From assembly GCA_913777945.1 (NCBI GenBank), contig CAJYTY010000005.1:310001-374000 (forward strand): a stretch of 64,000 bases of DNA. Reading direction: 5' to 3'. This DNA is from an uncultured Acinetobacter sp. (GTDB taxonomy: Bacteria; Pseudomonadota; Gammaproteobacteria; Pseudomonadales; Moraxellaceae). The stretch's first letter is position 1; the number at the start of each line of letters is the position of its first letter. Under the pieces are notes generated by a model. That model did not search any database. It was not told the DNA's origin and was given only the letters and a program-made list of their open reading frames with translations. Made by a program: the position numbers and the translations under genes. Shown in pieces: positions 8,580 through 16,262 of this stretch.

Positions 8580-8613
8580 TGTGGATAACTTTTAGGTTAT
8601 TCACATATCCACA
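8580..8613. promoter_or_regulatory. Hairpin of DnaA-box-like sequences
   Basis: TGTGGATAA at 8580-8588 is the complement of the DnaA box TTATCCACA. TTATTCACA at 8597-8605 fits the relaxed box, and TATCCACA follows at 8606-8613. The words also pair with each other (TGTGGATA with TATCCACA, or TGTGGATAAC with GTTATTCACA), so the segment may simply be a terminator-like stem for the 8166-8537 gene. Function unproven. Confidence 0.35.
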
Positions 8614-8669
8614 CAATTCCTTTTATTGCTTAAATTGCAGGCATTTTTAAAAAGTGCTAAAGTTGCGCT

Positions 8670-8702
8670 GGTAAAATTTTACGATAGGTAAAATATTTAC
8701 GA
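8670..8702. promoter_or_regulatory. Twin palindromes, candidate operator upstream of craA
   Basis: GGTAAAATTTTACGA (8670-8684) and GGTAAAATATTTACGA (8687-8702) are two copies of one AT-rich palindrome with centres about 17-18 bases apart, close to two helical turns. Such spacing suits a regulator binding as paired dimers. Located about 180 bases before the craA start. The regulator is unknown. Confidence 0.4.
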
Positions 8703-8883
8703 ATCTCACGCAATTTATACACCTTGTGAATACGGTGTTTTCACATTTATTACATGCGCTCTCACTGCATGAAAATCAAAATTTAATTTAAATCAGAACC
8801 ATAAAATGACGTGGTGCGGAATCTATTTTCTTTTTTTCAAGGAAATGGAATGCACGCGAATTGGTTATTTTTGTGAATAGAAC

Positions 8884-10116
8884 ATGATGACGAACAATCA
8901 AAGCATGACGTTAAACCGTATAACGCTCATGTTTCCATTAGCTTTAGTGCTATTCGAATTTTCAGTATATATCGGTAATGACTTAATTCAGCCAGCAATG
9001 TTGGCAATTACAGAACAATTCGGTGTTAGTGCAACATGGGCACCATCTTCCATGTCTTTTTATTTATTGGGTGGAGCAAGCGTTGCTTGGTTGCTTGGAC
9101 CTCTTTCAGACCGTCTTGGACGTAAGAAGGTATTATTGGCAGGCGTAGCTTTCTTTACCATCTGTTGTTTGCTGATCTTATTGACCCAGAATATCCAACA
9201 ATTCCTGACTTTACGTTTCTTACAGGGAATTGGCCTTACGGTCATTTCGGCAGTGGGTTATGCTGCAATTCAGGAAACATTTGAGGAACGTGATGCCATT
9301 AAAGTGATGGCATTAATGGCCAATATCTCATTGCTCGCGCCATTACTTGGGCCTGTTCTTGGTGCATTTTTAATTGACTATGTATCTTGGCATTGGGGTT
9401 TTGTTGCAATTGCAATCGTTTCATTCCTGAGTTGGTTTGGTCTAAATAAATTTATGCCAGCAACCCAAGAGCGTCGAGCTAGACAACCTTTTATTTATAT
9501 TTTTGATGATTTTAAAAAAGTATTCACCAATCGCCGTTTCTTAGGATTAAGCATTGCTTTACCTTTGGTTGGAATGCCATTAATGCTATGGATTGCGCTG
9601 TCACCCATTATCTTGGTCGATGAGTTAAAGCTCAGTAGTGTGCAATATGGTTTAGCGCAATTTCCTGTATTTTTTGGGCTTATTGCGGGAAATATTATTC
9701 TGATTAAGATTATTGATCGCTTTCCATTAGGTAAAACGATTTTGATGGGTCTACCCATTATGTTGCTTGGAACCTTATTTCTGATATTAGGTGTGATTTG
9801 GCAAACTTATCTAGTGCCGTGTTTATTGATGGGTATGACCTTAATAAGTTTAGGAGAGGGGATTAGTTTTTCAGTTTTATATCGTTTTGCATTAATGTCT
9901 TCAGAAGTATCCAAAGGGACAGTCGCTGCGGCTGTTTCAATGCTATTGATGATGAGTTTCTTTGTGATTATAGAATTGGTGCGTGTACTTTATACGCATT
10001 TCCATATTTGGGCTTTTGCTTTAACGAGTGTTAGTTTGATCGGTTTTTGGTTTATGCAACCAAGAGCTGTACTCAAACAAGTGATGCAAGAACGTAAAGC
10101 CAAGGGGATCAATTAG
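8884..10116 (+). CDS. craA: CraA-type multidrug efflux MFS transporter (MdfA family)
   Basis: A 410-residue protein with about twelve membrane helices. From TLMFPLALVLFEF through GNDLIQPAMLAIT, ATWAPSSMSFYLLGGASVAW and LISLGEGISFSVLYRFALMS it matches remembered Acinetobacter CraA nearly throughout. MFS motif A is GPLSDRLGRKKVL near residues 72-84. Acidic residues E25 and D33 lie in the first helix, where MdfA has its two substrate/proton-coupling acids. CraA exports chloramphenicol and other compounds by proton antiport in the inner membrane. The gene starts with two ATG codons (8884, 8887). It follows a long leader with twin palindromes. Allele-level function here is inferred. Confidence 0.9.
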   Translation: MMTNNQSMTLNRITLMFPLALVLFEFSVYIGNDLIQPAMLAITEQFGVSATWAPSSMSFYLLGGASVAWLLGPLSDRLGRKKVLLAGVAFFTICCLLILLTQNIQQFLTLRFLQGIGLTVISAVGYAAIQETFEERDAIKVMALMANISLLAPLLGPVLGAFLIDYVSWHWGFVAIAIVSFLSWFGLNKFMPATQERRARQPFIYIFDDFKKVFTNRRFLGLSIALPLVGMPLMLWIALSPIILVDELKLSSVQYGLAQFPVFFGLIAGNIILIKIIDRFPLGKTILMGLPIMLLGTLFLILGVIWQTYLVPCLLMGMTLISLGEGISFSVLYRFALMSSEVSKGTVAAAVSMLLMMSFFVIIELVRVLYTHFHIWAFALTSVSLIGFWFMQPRAVLKQVMQERKAKGIN

Positions 10117-10174
10117 TGAATAATATGCTGAACCAATAGCGTAGTTATTTGTAGCTGCATAAAATATCTACGAA

Positions 10175-10204
10175 ACTGTGGATATCTTTTTAGATACCCA
10201 CAGT
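10175..10204. terminator. Bidirectional terminator between craA and sodC
   Basis: Stem ACTGTGGATATCT / AGATACCCACAGT with a short T-rich loop and GCTTTT after it on the plus strand. It lies between two convergent genes and can serve both. Confidence 0.7.
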
Positions 10205-10211
10205 GCTTTTA

Positions 10212-10793
10212 TTATTGAATAACACCGCAGGCAATTCGCTCGCCACCACCACCTAAAGGCTTAGGTGTATCTGAATAATTATCTCCACCTGCATGAATCA
10301 TGATCGCACGACCTTGAATATCTGAAAGTTTTAGGCGAGGAGCAATGACGGGTGTAACCGCAAAACCTTTATTATTGACCACCAACACAGGTAAGTCACC
10401 TAAATGTCCATTCTCAGGTGTACCATGATTGGCAATATGATCTGGGTTGAAGTGACTACCGGCAGCAAGGGCGGCTCCCATTTTGCCATCCTTTAATGCT
10501 GCTTCACATGAGCCGTTTTCATGGATATGAAAACCATGTTCACCTGGGGAAAGTTTTCCAAGCGCAGGGGTAATTAATAAACCTTTTGCTGTTTGCTTGA
10601 ATGTTACTGTTCCAATCGATGCACCTACACCTTTGGCATCGACTTGGTAAACTTGTATGAGTTGTTTCTGATCTGTTGTCGTTGGCTGTGTTTGAATTTT
10701 AGATGCATTGTTGTCTAAGTTAATAGACGAACACGCACTCATCATCAAAACTAAACTTGCCAGAACACAAGACTTTTGTACCGTTGAAATCAT
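10212..10793 (-). CDS. sodC: Cu/Zn superoxide dismutase, lipoprotein form
   Basis: Converts superoxide to oxygen and hydrogen peroxide in the periplasm. All metal and structural motifs are present: FHIHENGSCEA (Cu His pair and disulfide Cys), GSHFNPD, HLGDLPVL, IHAGGDNYSD and the closing RIACGVIQ with the second disulfide Cys. The N terminus has a lipoprotein signal with lipobox MSAC (Cys at about residue 21), so the enzyme is probably membrane-anchored on the periplasmic side. 193 residues, normal for bacterial SodC with a linker of about 30 residues. A 19-base palindrome upstream (10822-10840) may control it. Confidence 0.95.
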   Translation of the reverse strand: MISTVQKSCVLASLVLMMSACSSINLDNNASKIQTQPTTTDQKQLIQVYQVDAKGVGASIGTVTFKQTAKGLLITPALGKLSPGEHGFHIHENGSCEAALKDGKMGAALAAGSHFNPDHIANHGTPENGHLGDLPVLVVNNKGFAVTPVIAPRLKLSDIQGRAIMIHAGGDNYSDTPKPLGGGGERIACGVIQ

Positions 10794-10821
10794 TGCAAAT
10801 TATCCTTATCTATCATCTTTA

Positions 10822-10840
10822 TTTGTTTGATTCAAACAAA
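10822..10840. promoter_or_regulatory. Perfect palindrome upstream of sodC
   Basis: TTTGTTTGA-T-TCAAACAAA, nine-base arms around one central base, 29 bases before the sodC start. It is AT-rich and lacks a T tract of terminator type, so an operator is more likely than a terminator of the upstream gene. The binding protein is unknown. Confidence 0.4.
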
Positions 10841-10896
10841 GTATGGGATAACTCGCAAGTTGTCAGTAAGATTAAATGGTAGGTCGTGTAAATAGA

Positions 10897-11994
10897 TCAC
10901 GACTTTGTTTCAGGTGGTGCTTCAATAGCAGCGATTGGCTCCTGAACATTTTCATGTAACCATTCACGCCAGATCGCCAATAAAATAGCTAAGATGACTG
11001 GACCAATAAATAAGCCCACTAAACCAAAACTTGCGATTCCTCCTAGCACACCAAACATAATTAAAATGAATGGAATTTGGGTTGCGCCTGAGATAACTAA
11101 AGGTCGAATCACATTGTCTGAGCTACTTACAATCAAGACCCCCCATGTAATCACACCAATTGCTTCGACAGTTTGTCCTTGAGCAAATAACCATAAACCA
11201 ACCCCTAAATAGGAGATGGGAGTTCCAAATGGAATTAAGGCCAAAATAAAAGTCACCATGGTGAGCAGCATTGGGTTAGGCACACCTGCTACAAAGTAGC
11301 TGAGACCCGCTAAAATGGCTTGTGCCACAGCAGTTAATCCCACACCATACACTACAGCGCGTGTTGTTTCTGAAATGGTTTCTAGATAATGATGTACACG
11401 AGGACCAATGATCTTTTCTAAGGCGCGACTCACTTGAGACAAAATCATTTGCCCATCACGATAGAAAAAGAACAGCGTCATGATTGCAAAGGTCAGTTTA
11501 ACTAAATTTCGACTAATCTCGCTCAGTACAAAACGACCATAGCTCAAATGACCTTGTATCCATTCGGCAACATTCTTCGCAATACTATTAGGATCGGCAC
11601 TTAATTCATTGACTGTACGACTGATATCTTTACCGACAATTGGTAGTGTTTTAATAAATTCGGGGACTTGAATATGACCTGAGAATAATTGTTTTTGTAA
11701 ATTAAAATATAAATTTCGGCCTTCGAGTTGCAGCATGAAAATGGCACAAATAAAGGGAACCCCAATTACTAAAATGACCAACGTAATCATGATCGTTGCA
11801 TTTAGCGTTGGTCGATTTTCACCAAAAAAACGACGTTGTACCCATAAATAAACAGGCCATGTCATATAAGCAATAATCGCTGCCCAAAGAACAGGAACGA
11901 TAAAGTATTTGAGGATACTGAATCCGAGGAACATTAAGACAAAAAATAGTCCAAACAGCAAAACGCGTTGTAATGTTGGGGCGTATTGTTGCAC
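10897..11994 (-). CDS. AI-2E family transporter (PerM/YdiK-like)
   Basis: A 365-residue membrane protein with a paired helix at the N terminus (VLLFGLFFVLMFLGFSILKY, then VPVLWAAIIAYMTWPVY), a soluble stretch near 85-150, and a C-terminal bundle with ILALIPFGTPISYLGVG and FGLVGLFIGPVILAI. This is the AI-2E/UPF0118 pattern, to which TqsA, PerM and sodium/proton antiporters belong. The family name comes from autoinducer-2 export in E. coli, but the substrate cannot be deduced. Same strand as sodC, about 100 bases upstream of it; a common transcript is possible. Confidence 0.85.
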   Translation of the reverse strand: MQQYAPTLQRVLLFGLFFVLMFLGFSILKYFIVPVLWAAIIAYMTWPVYLWVQRRFFGENRPTLNATIMITLVILVIGVPFICAIFMLQLEGRNLYFNLQKQLFSGHIQVPEFIKTLPIVGKDISRTVNELSADPNSIAKNVAEWIQGHLSYGRFVLSEISRNLVKLTFAIMTLFFFYRDGQMILSQVSRALEKIIGPRVHHYLETISETTRAVVYGVGLTAVAQAILAGLSYFVAGVPNPMLLTMVTFILALIPFGTPISYLGVGLWLFAQGQTVEAIGVITWGVLIVSSSDNVIRPLVISGATQIPFILIMFGVLGGIASFGLVGLFIGPVILAILLAIWREWLHENVQEPIAAIEAPPETKS

Positions 11995-12116
11995 GATAAT
12001 ATTTCTCTAGTACTAGCAGATAAGTAAAACCATATTAACTGAAAAACTAGTCTAGGGAAATTTTCATTTCCTTATTTAAAGATTCAATATCAAAAGATTA
12101 CCTTTCTTTGCAAAGC

Positions 12117-12761
12117 TTAAAACCATTCACTTGGATCATCGACTAACTGATTCAGAACCGGTTGCCATTGGCTTTGAATACTCACAAAGTTTTTCTGTGG
12201 CTTATCAAAAATACTTAAACCTTGCATAGCCAACGTGCCATAAGCACTGCGTTCTGAAATCCATGCGACAGGCTCTTGTTCAATCTTATTAAAGAAGTCT
12301 TGAATGTCTTTTGAACTAGAGCTATTCGCTTTCACGCGATTGGCAATCAACAGAATTTGTACTTTTCCTTTACGTATACGTTTGATGTCTTGTAAATGTT
12401 TTAGGAAACGACGCGTACTATCAATATCAAAGAATGAGGGCTGTAAAGGGGTCACAATGGCATGGGCTTCGCTGACCAATTGTTCTGCATGCTCGCCTGA
12501 CAGTGCACCAGGGGCATCAATGATTAAATAATCGAGATGTTTAGGTGCATCACCAATTGATTTTTCATGCCTCCAGTCGAGGCTTTGAATAGCAGCAACA
12601 GTTTCAGGGCGTTGTTTTAACCATTGTAATGATGATTTTTGGTTATCAGCATCAGCTAACGCGACTTTATAGCCCTTTTGTGAGAGTGCTGCGGCAAGCG
12701 TAATGGCTGTCATGGTTTTACCACAGCCACCTTTTTGATTTGCAATTAATATTGTCTTCAT
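12117..12761 (-). CDS. Orphan ParA/MinD-family ATPase
   Basis: A 214-residue P-loop ATPase with the deviant Walker A motif KGGCGKT at residues 10-16, DADNQKSS near 37-44 and a Walker B type strand DYLIIDAPG near 76-84. This is the short ParA class without an N-terminal DNA-binding domain. Such proteins position DNA or protein cargo by ATP-dependent dimerisation on the nucleoid. No parB-like gene or centromere repeat is adjacent, so it is not an obvious partition system; it may place another cellular structure. Divergent from the 12890 gene. Confidence 0.85.
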   Translation of the reverse strand: MKTILIANQKGGCGKTMTAITLAAALSQKGYKVALADADNQKSSLQWLKQRPETVAAIQSLDWRHEKSIGDAPKHLDYLIIDAPGALSGEHAEQLVSEAHAIVTPLQPSFFDIDSTRRFLKHLQDIKRIRKGKVQILLIANRVKANSSSSKDIQDFFNKIEQEPVAWISERSAYGTLAMQGLSIFDKPQKNFVSIQSQWQPVLNQLVDDPSEWF

Positions 12762-12889
12762 GAAATTAGATTTTTTAACAAGCGTTTTGTATTCAACTAT
12801 ACCTTAGCATCTTTTTCAGTAGAGTGTGTGACACATGACAAAAGTTTAATGTTGCAGTTAAATAGCAGATTCAGAAAAAGGAAAGTTTT

Positions 12890-13357
12890 ATGTCGGTTTG
12901 GCTTGCAATGTTAATTGGTGGTTGTATTGGTGTTGTGATTACCACGCTGATTTTGTCCAATACGCGGAATGGTCGTATTCAGGCGGAATATGAAAAATAT
13001 ATTGCTGAATTAGAATTAGAACATAAGCAAGCTTTACTAGATGCGCAGAAACGTAGTGTAAATACCAGTCGTGCGGTGTTAAAAGGAAAAATGGCAGAAC
13101 AGTTTGCGCCGATCTTACCTGAATTTCAGTATTTACCTAGTGATGCAAAATTTCTCGGCGATCCGGTCGATTACGTGGTTTTTGATGGCTATACCGATTT
13201 TCGTGATGGTGATGGGACTGCGGACGATATTGAGGTGATTCTACTTGATATTAAAAGTGGTGGTGCGCGCTTGAGCAAAGGACAGCAGGCAATTGCTCAA
13301 GCAGTACGTGAAGGACGTATTCGTTTTGAAACGCTAAGAATTGATTTTGAAAATTAA
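12890..13357 (+). CDS. Membrane-anchored Holliday-junction-resolvase-like endonuclease
   Basis: 155 residues. One N-terminal membrane helix (VWLAMLIGGCIGVVITTLIL), a charged helix (EKYIAELELEHKQALLDAQK), then a compact domain with AEQFAPILPEF, FLGDPVDYVVFDG and VILLDIKSGGARLSKGQQAI. The last three segments fit the Endonuc_Holl family PF10107, a PD-(D/E)xK-type fold in which the Asp of DYVVFDG, the D of LLDIKSG and the Lys form the active site. Biochemical role is not established; the name is by fold. AAAGGAAAGTTTT precedes the ATG. Confidence 0.75.
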   Translation: MSVWLAMLIGGCIGVVITTLILSNTRNGRIQAEYEKYIAELELEHKQALLDAQKRSVNTSRAVLKGKMAEQFAPILPEFQYLPSDAKFLGDPVDYVVFDGYTDFRDGDGTADDIEVILLDIKSGGARLSKGQQAIAQAVREGRIRFETLRIDFEN

Positions 13358-13371
13358 TGACTGCTTCGAAT

Positions 13372-13995
13372 TTATAACCTTTGCACGCGAGCCAATAGCA
13401 TTTTTTGTGCAATCGCAGGAATACCATCTGCATCAAAATATTCTTTTTCAAGAAATTTAAATTTAGCTTGTGCAAGGTGTCGTTCAATATCACGATTGAG
13501 ATGGCATCCATCTCCAATCCTTTTCTGTATCGGAGTGAGTAGGGTCTGTAAGGATTGTAATTTGATGGAGTCAGGATGTTTCACATGCTCAATTAAATGA
13601 AAGGTGCCTGTAGGTTTCAATACACGATAAATTTCTGCTAAGGCAACATCAAGTTTTGGAATACTACAGAGTGTCCATGTGGAAACGATATGATCTAAAC
13701 TTGCATCGGCAAATGGAAGTTTCTCTGCGCTGGATTGTACATGCTTAACATAAAAAGGTGCATGCTGAACTCGTTCAACGGCAAGATGATAAATGTCTGG
13801 ATTGGGTTCTAAAGCATAAAGTGAGTCAACATTGCCATAGAAAGGAATATTTAAACCTGTACCAAAACCTATTTCGAGGACTTCACCTTCGATAGGAACC
13901 AATAATTCACGACGCTTATCCATTAGACTTGCAGTCTGCATGACTTGGTTGAGTAAATGTGGGAAAACTCGACGTTGATAGAATTGATAAATCAT
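13372..13995 (-). CDS. Class I SAM-dependent methyltransferase
   Basis: A 207-residue protein with the SAM-binding motif EIGFGTGLN at residues 41-49, an acidic strand end LYALEPNPD near 60, the FADASLDHIVSTWTLCSI segment near 105-122 and YRVLKPTGTFHLIEHV near 135-150. This is the Methyltransf_11 pattern of small-molecule methyltransferases. The IEH motif and the linked RRELL start resemble family members close to phospholipid and quinone methylases, but the substrate is unknown. It ends 14 bases from the convergent 12890 gene. Confidence 0.8.
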   Translation of the reverse strand: MIYQFYQRRVFPHLLNQVMQTASLMDKRRELLVPIEGEVLEIGFGTGLNIPFYGNVDSLYALEPNPDIYHLAVERVQHAPFYVKHVQSSAEKLPFADASLDHIVSTWTLCSIPKLDVALAEIYRVLKPTGTFHLIEHVKHPDSIKLQSLQTLLTPIQKRIGDGCHLNRDIERHLAQAKFKFLEKEYFDADGIPAIAQKMLLARVQRL

Positions 13996-14164
13996 AGAGA
14001 TCCATTCGTTGATTCAGATTAGAGAAATCAGTAACAAAGCCACAAAAATATGACTAAAGTAAGTTTGATTGTTACTAAAAAAAGTAATTTTTTTCATCGT
14101 CTAAGCATACTATGAAGAGATACGCTTTTCTAAGAATTTAGTTAGATTTTGAGGGTGATGAGCC

Positions 14165-14728
14165 ATGAAAAAACGTCTATGGATGAGTTTAGGCATGGTG
14201 GTTATGCTTGGGCAGGCACATGCATCGACCAGCGGAATAGAATATAACATTGCCAATGGTTTATCGCCGATCGCAAAGGATCAGTCTATTTCGGTATTAC
14301 AGCCTTTTTATGGCAACTTTCGTATTCTTGGTTCTAAAATGTACCAAGATGACGAACAAGCAAAATTTTCTCCGATTGATTATGCCGTGAGTTGGGGTTT
14401 GTTTGCCAAGCCCGAGATCGCACGTAAAATCTCAGTAAATCAATATGACCGCTATTTGAATTGGAAAATAGATAAGCTACCTGTTCCCGCAAATCAAGCC
14501 ATGCAAATGGTTTCCAATATGCATATCATTCCCGCAAATCCTGAAATTGCCCAGCAAATCAAACAAGTGAAGCGTGGGGATTTGGTGCAGTTGAAAGGTG
14601 AGCTGGTTGAGATTCGGGATAAAGATTTGGTTTGGCGATCTTCTCTAACACCTACGGATACAGGTGATGGAGCATGTGAGTTATTCCGTGTTAATTCAAT
14701 TCAGTGGATAGAAAAACAAAAAATCTAA
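14165..14728 (+). CDS. Exported protein of unknown function
   Basis: 187 residues with a signal peptide: MKKRLWMSLGMVVMLGQAHA, cleavage probably after AHA at residue 20. The mature protein has a YAVSWGLFAKPEIARKISVNQ segment and a hydrophobic core strand pattern, with VKRGDLVQLKGELVEIRDKD near 130-150 that looks like a small beta-barrel. One Cys near the end. Conserved hypotheticals of this kind are common in Acinetobacter. No domain name can be given with confidence. GAGGGTGATGAGCC stands before the ATG as a ribosome binding site. Confidence 0.7.
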   Translation: MKKRLWMSLGMVVMLGQAHASTSGIEYNIANGLSPIAKDQSISVLQPFYGNFRILGSKMYQDDEQAKFSPIDYAVSWGLFAKPEIARKISVNQYDRYLNWKIDKLPVPANQAMQMVSNMHIIPANPEIAQQIKQVKRGDLVQLKGELVEIRDKDLVWRSSLTPTDTGDGACELFRVNSIQWIEKQKI

Positions 14729-14743
14729 TCTTGTTGAACAAGA

Positions 14744-14769
14744 GAGGGTCGTATGACCCTCAATTTTTT
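14744..14769 (+). terminator. Terminator after the 14165 gene
   Basis: Stem GAGGGTC / GACCCTC with a GTAT loop followed by AATTTTTT, 16 bases beyond the stop codon and just before the convergent lipoprotein gene. Confidence 0.8.
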
Positions 14770-14772
14770 ATA

Positions 14773-15348
14773 TCACTCACTAGCCTTTTTAGTTTCTGTT
14801 GGTTGGGAACTTTTCCAATGGTGTAATTGGCTTTGCGCATGTAGATATTCATTTAAATGATCAACTTGCTTAGCCGTATCAGTATTTTCTGTGGTACTCG
14901 CTAAGGTGCTTTGCTCGAGTACTTTGGCTTGATTATCCCAGTATTCATATAAAAGTCCTTGAATATATCGACCTTGTTCTGTTTTAAGTTCTAACTCTTT
15001 CAGCATATTCAATGCCGATTGAACATTATCTTTTTGGCGTTGCTGTTCAAATGCTGGAGTGAGCGTATTGGCTTCTTTCATCTTTGCCAGCTCTATTTCC
15101 ATGCTGTCGCTCATTTCGGTAAAACGACGGTCATAGTCATCTAAAATCGCAATATCATGCGCATCGTCAGCCGTTGTAGGGAACTGTTTAATAGGAATTT
15201 GCTTAAGCTGACCAATGGTATCATTAGAATTTTGAGTTTGCTGTTCTTGCTGAGAGGGTGCTTTAGGGTCTTTGTTACAAGCACTCAGTAATAGTGTAGA
15301 GCCGATCAAGCAACTGAGTGCAATCGTGGTTTTAAATTTAAAGGTCAT
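14773..15348 (-). CDS. Helical lipoprotein of unknown function
   Basis: 191 residues with lipobox LSAC (Cys near residue 24, after MTFKFKTTIALSCLIGSTLL). The mature part is Gln-rich and almost entirely predicted helix: DDYDRRFTEMSDSMEIELAK, LNMLKELELKTEQGRYI and VDHLNEYLHAQSQLHHW. It has no Cys after the anchor and no recognised domain. It lies 19 bases downstream of the methyltransferase at 15368-16147 and is probably co-transcribed with it, though a functional link is not obvious. Confidence 0.72.
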   Translation of the reverse strand: MTFKFKTTIALSCLIGSTLLLSACNKDPKAPSQQEQQTQNSNDTIGQLKQIPIKQFPTTADDAHDIAILDDYDRRFTEMSDSMEIELAKMKEANTLTPAFEQQRQKDNVQSALNMLKELELKTEQGRYIQGLLYEYWDNQAKVLEQSTLASTTENTDTAKQVDHLNEYLHAQSQLHHWKSSQPTETKKASE

Positions 15349-15367
15349 AGAAACACCTGATTTATTG

Positions 15368-16147
15368 TTACTTTGCTATTTTTTGGAAATGGTAGGCAAA
15401 GGTTGTATAAGGAAAATCAATCTGATCTTGAGCAGTTCGCCCTGTAAAATCAAATACAATTTGTTCAAATCTTGCTTTTAATTGCTGTTGTTGATGTTCT
15501 GGCATTGCTGCAATAAAACTCGTGGAAAGTAACCGTTTGCTGACCACTTGTTCTACTGTGCCTGTATGTTTGAGTTGAAAGGTCTGAAGACCGTTGAATT
15601 GAAAGAGCTGTTGTTGCTCAAAAACCTGTTTCCATTTCTCACTATGATAACGTGGTGTATCTGCTTCAAATGGGGCGATTTCATCGGCCAACGCTTTGAC
15701 CCAGTCAACAGTAATATCACGTTGATTCCAAACCAGTCCAAGATGCCCCGTAGAAATTAATACCCGATACATTTCCTTGAGCGTTTCGATATTTGAGAAC
15801 CAATGGAAAGATTGTGCGCAAATAATGGTGTTAATGGATTCATCCTTTACCAGAAGTTGATCGCTTGAAGTCTGTAGACATTCGACTGTGCTATAGCGTT
15901 GCTCCAGTTGTTCTCGCATCGCTGTCACAGGTTCAACGGCAATCACTTTTGCCTGTGTCTGAAGCAGGAAAGGTAAGAATTTGCCAGTCCCTGAACCGAG
16001 GTCAATAACAGTGGAATTTTCACCGACTTTGAGCTTATCTTGCAGCCAAACGATGATTTCTGGTGGGTAACTGGGACGAACTTGTTGATACAGTTCAGCC
16101 CCTAAACTAAAGCCTTTTTGAGCGGAAGGATGTAAGGATTGTGTCAT
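15368..16147 (-). CDS. Class I SAM-dependent methyltransferase (Crg1/trans-aconitate-type)
   Basis: 259 residues. The SAM site is VIDLGSGTGKF near residues 47-57, followed by an acidic strand end VIAVEPVTAMREQL near 74-87, TIICAQSFHWFSN near 111-123 and YRVLISTGHLGLVWNQRD near 131-148. The AQSFHWF and VWNQRD elements are typical of the Crg1/trans-aconitate methyltransferase-like group that methylates small carboxylates or lipids. The substrate is not known. First gene of a probable two-gene unit with the lipoprotein at 14773. Confidence 0.8.
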   Translation of the reverse strand: MTQSLHPSAQKGFSLGAELYQQVRPSYPPEIIVWLQDKLKVGENSTVIDLGSGTGKFLPFLLQTQAKVIAVEPVTAMREQLEQRYSTVECLQTSSDQLLVKDESINTIICAQSFHWFSNIETLKEMYRVLISTGHLGLVWNQRDITVDWVKALADEIAPFEADTPRYHSEKWKQVFEQQQLFQFNGLQTFQLKHTGTVEQVVSKRLLSTSFIAAMPEHQQQQLKARFEQIVFDFTGRTAQDQIDFPYTTFAYHFQKIAK

Positions 16148-16262
16148 TTTTTGCGCTTTTTAATCTGTCTTATCTCTATAAAATAAGATACTCCGCAAAT
16201 AGGGTTTGGCAAAGACATCATTTGATGGCTTTTTGCGACAAGCCTAGGATTAATTTTTCAGT

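Larger units (their letters stand above)
8538..8883. promoter_or_regulatory. 346-base gap upstream of craA
   Basis: Contains, in order, a hairpin made of DnaA-box-like words (8580-8613), a pair of near-identical palindromes (8670-8702), and an AT-rich stretch up to the craA start. No open reading frame is convincing. The long leader suggests that craA transcription is regulated. Confidence 0.4.

Noticed and set aside
8580..8613. Replication origin
   Set aside because: The DnaA-like words are too few and no dnaA, dnaN or AT-rich unwinding element with further boxes is near.
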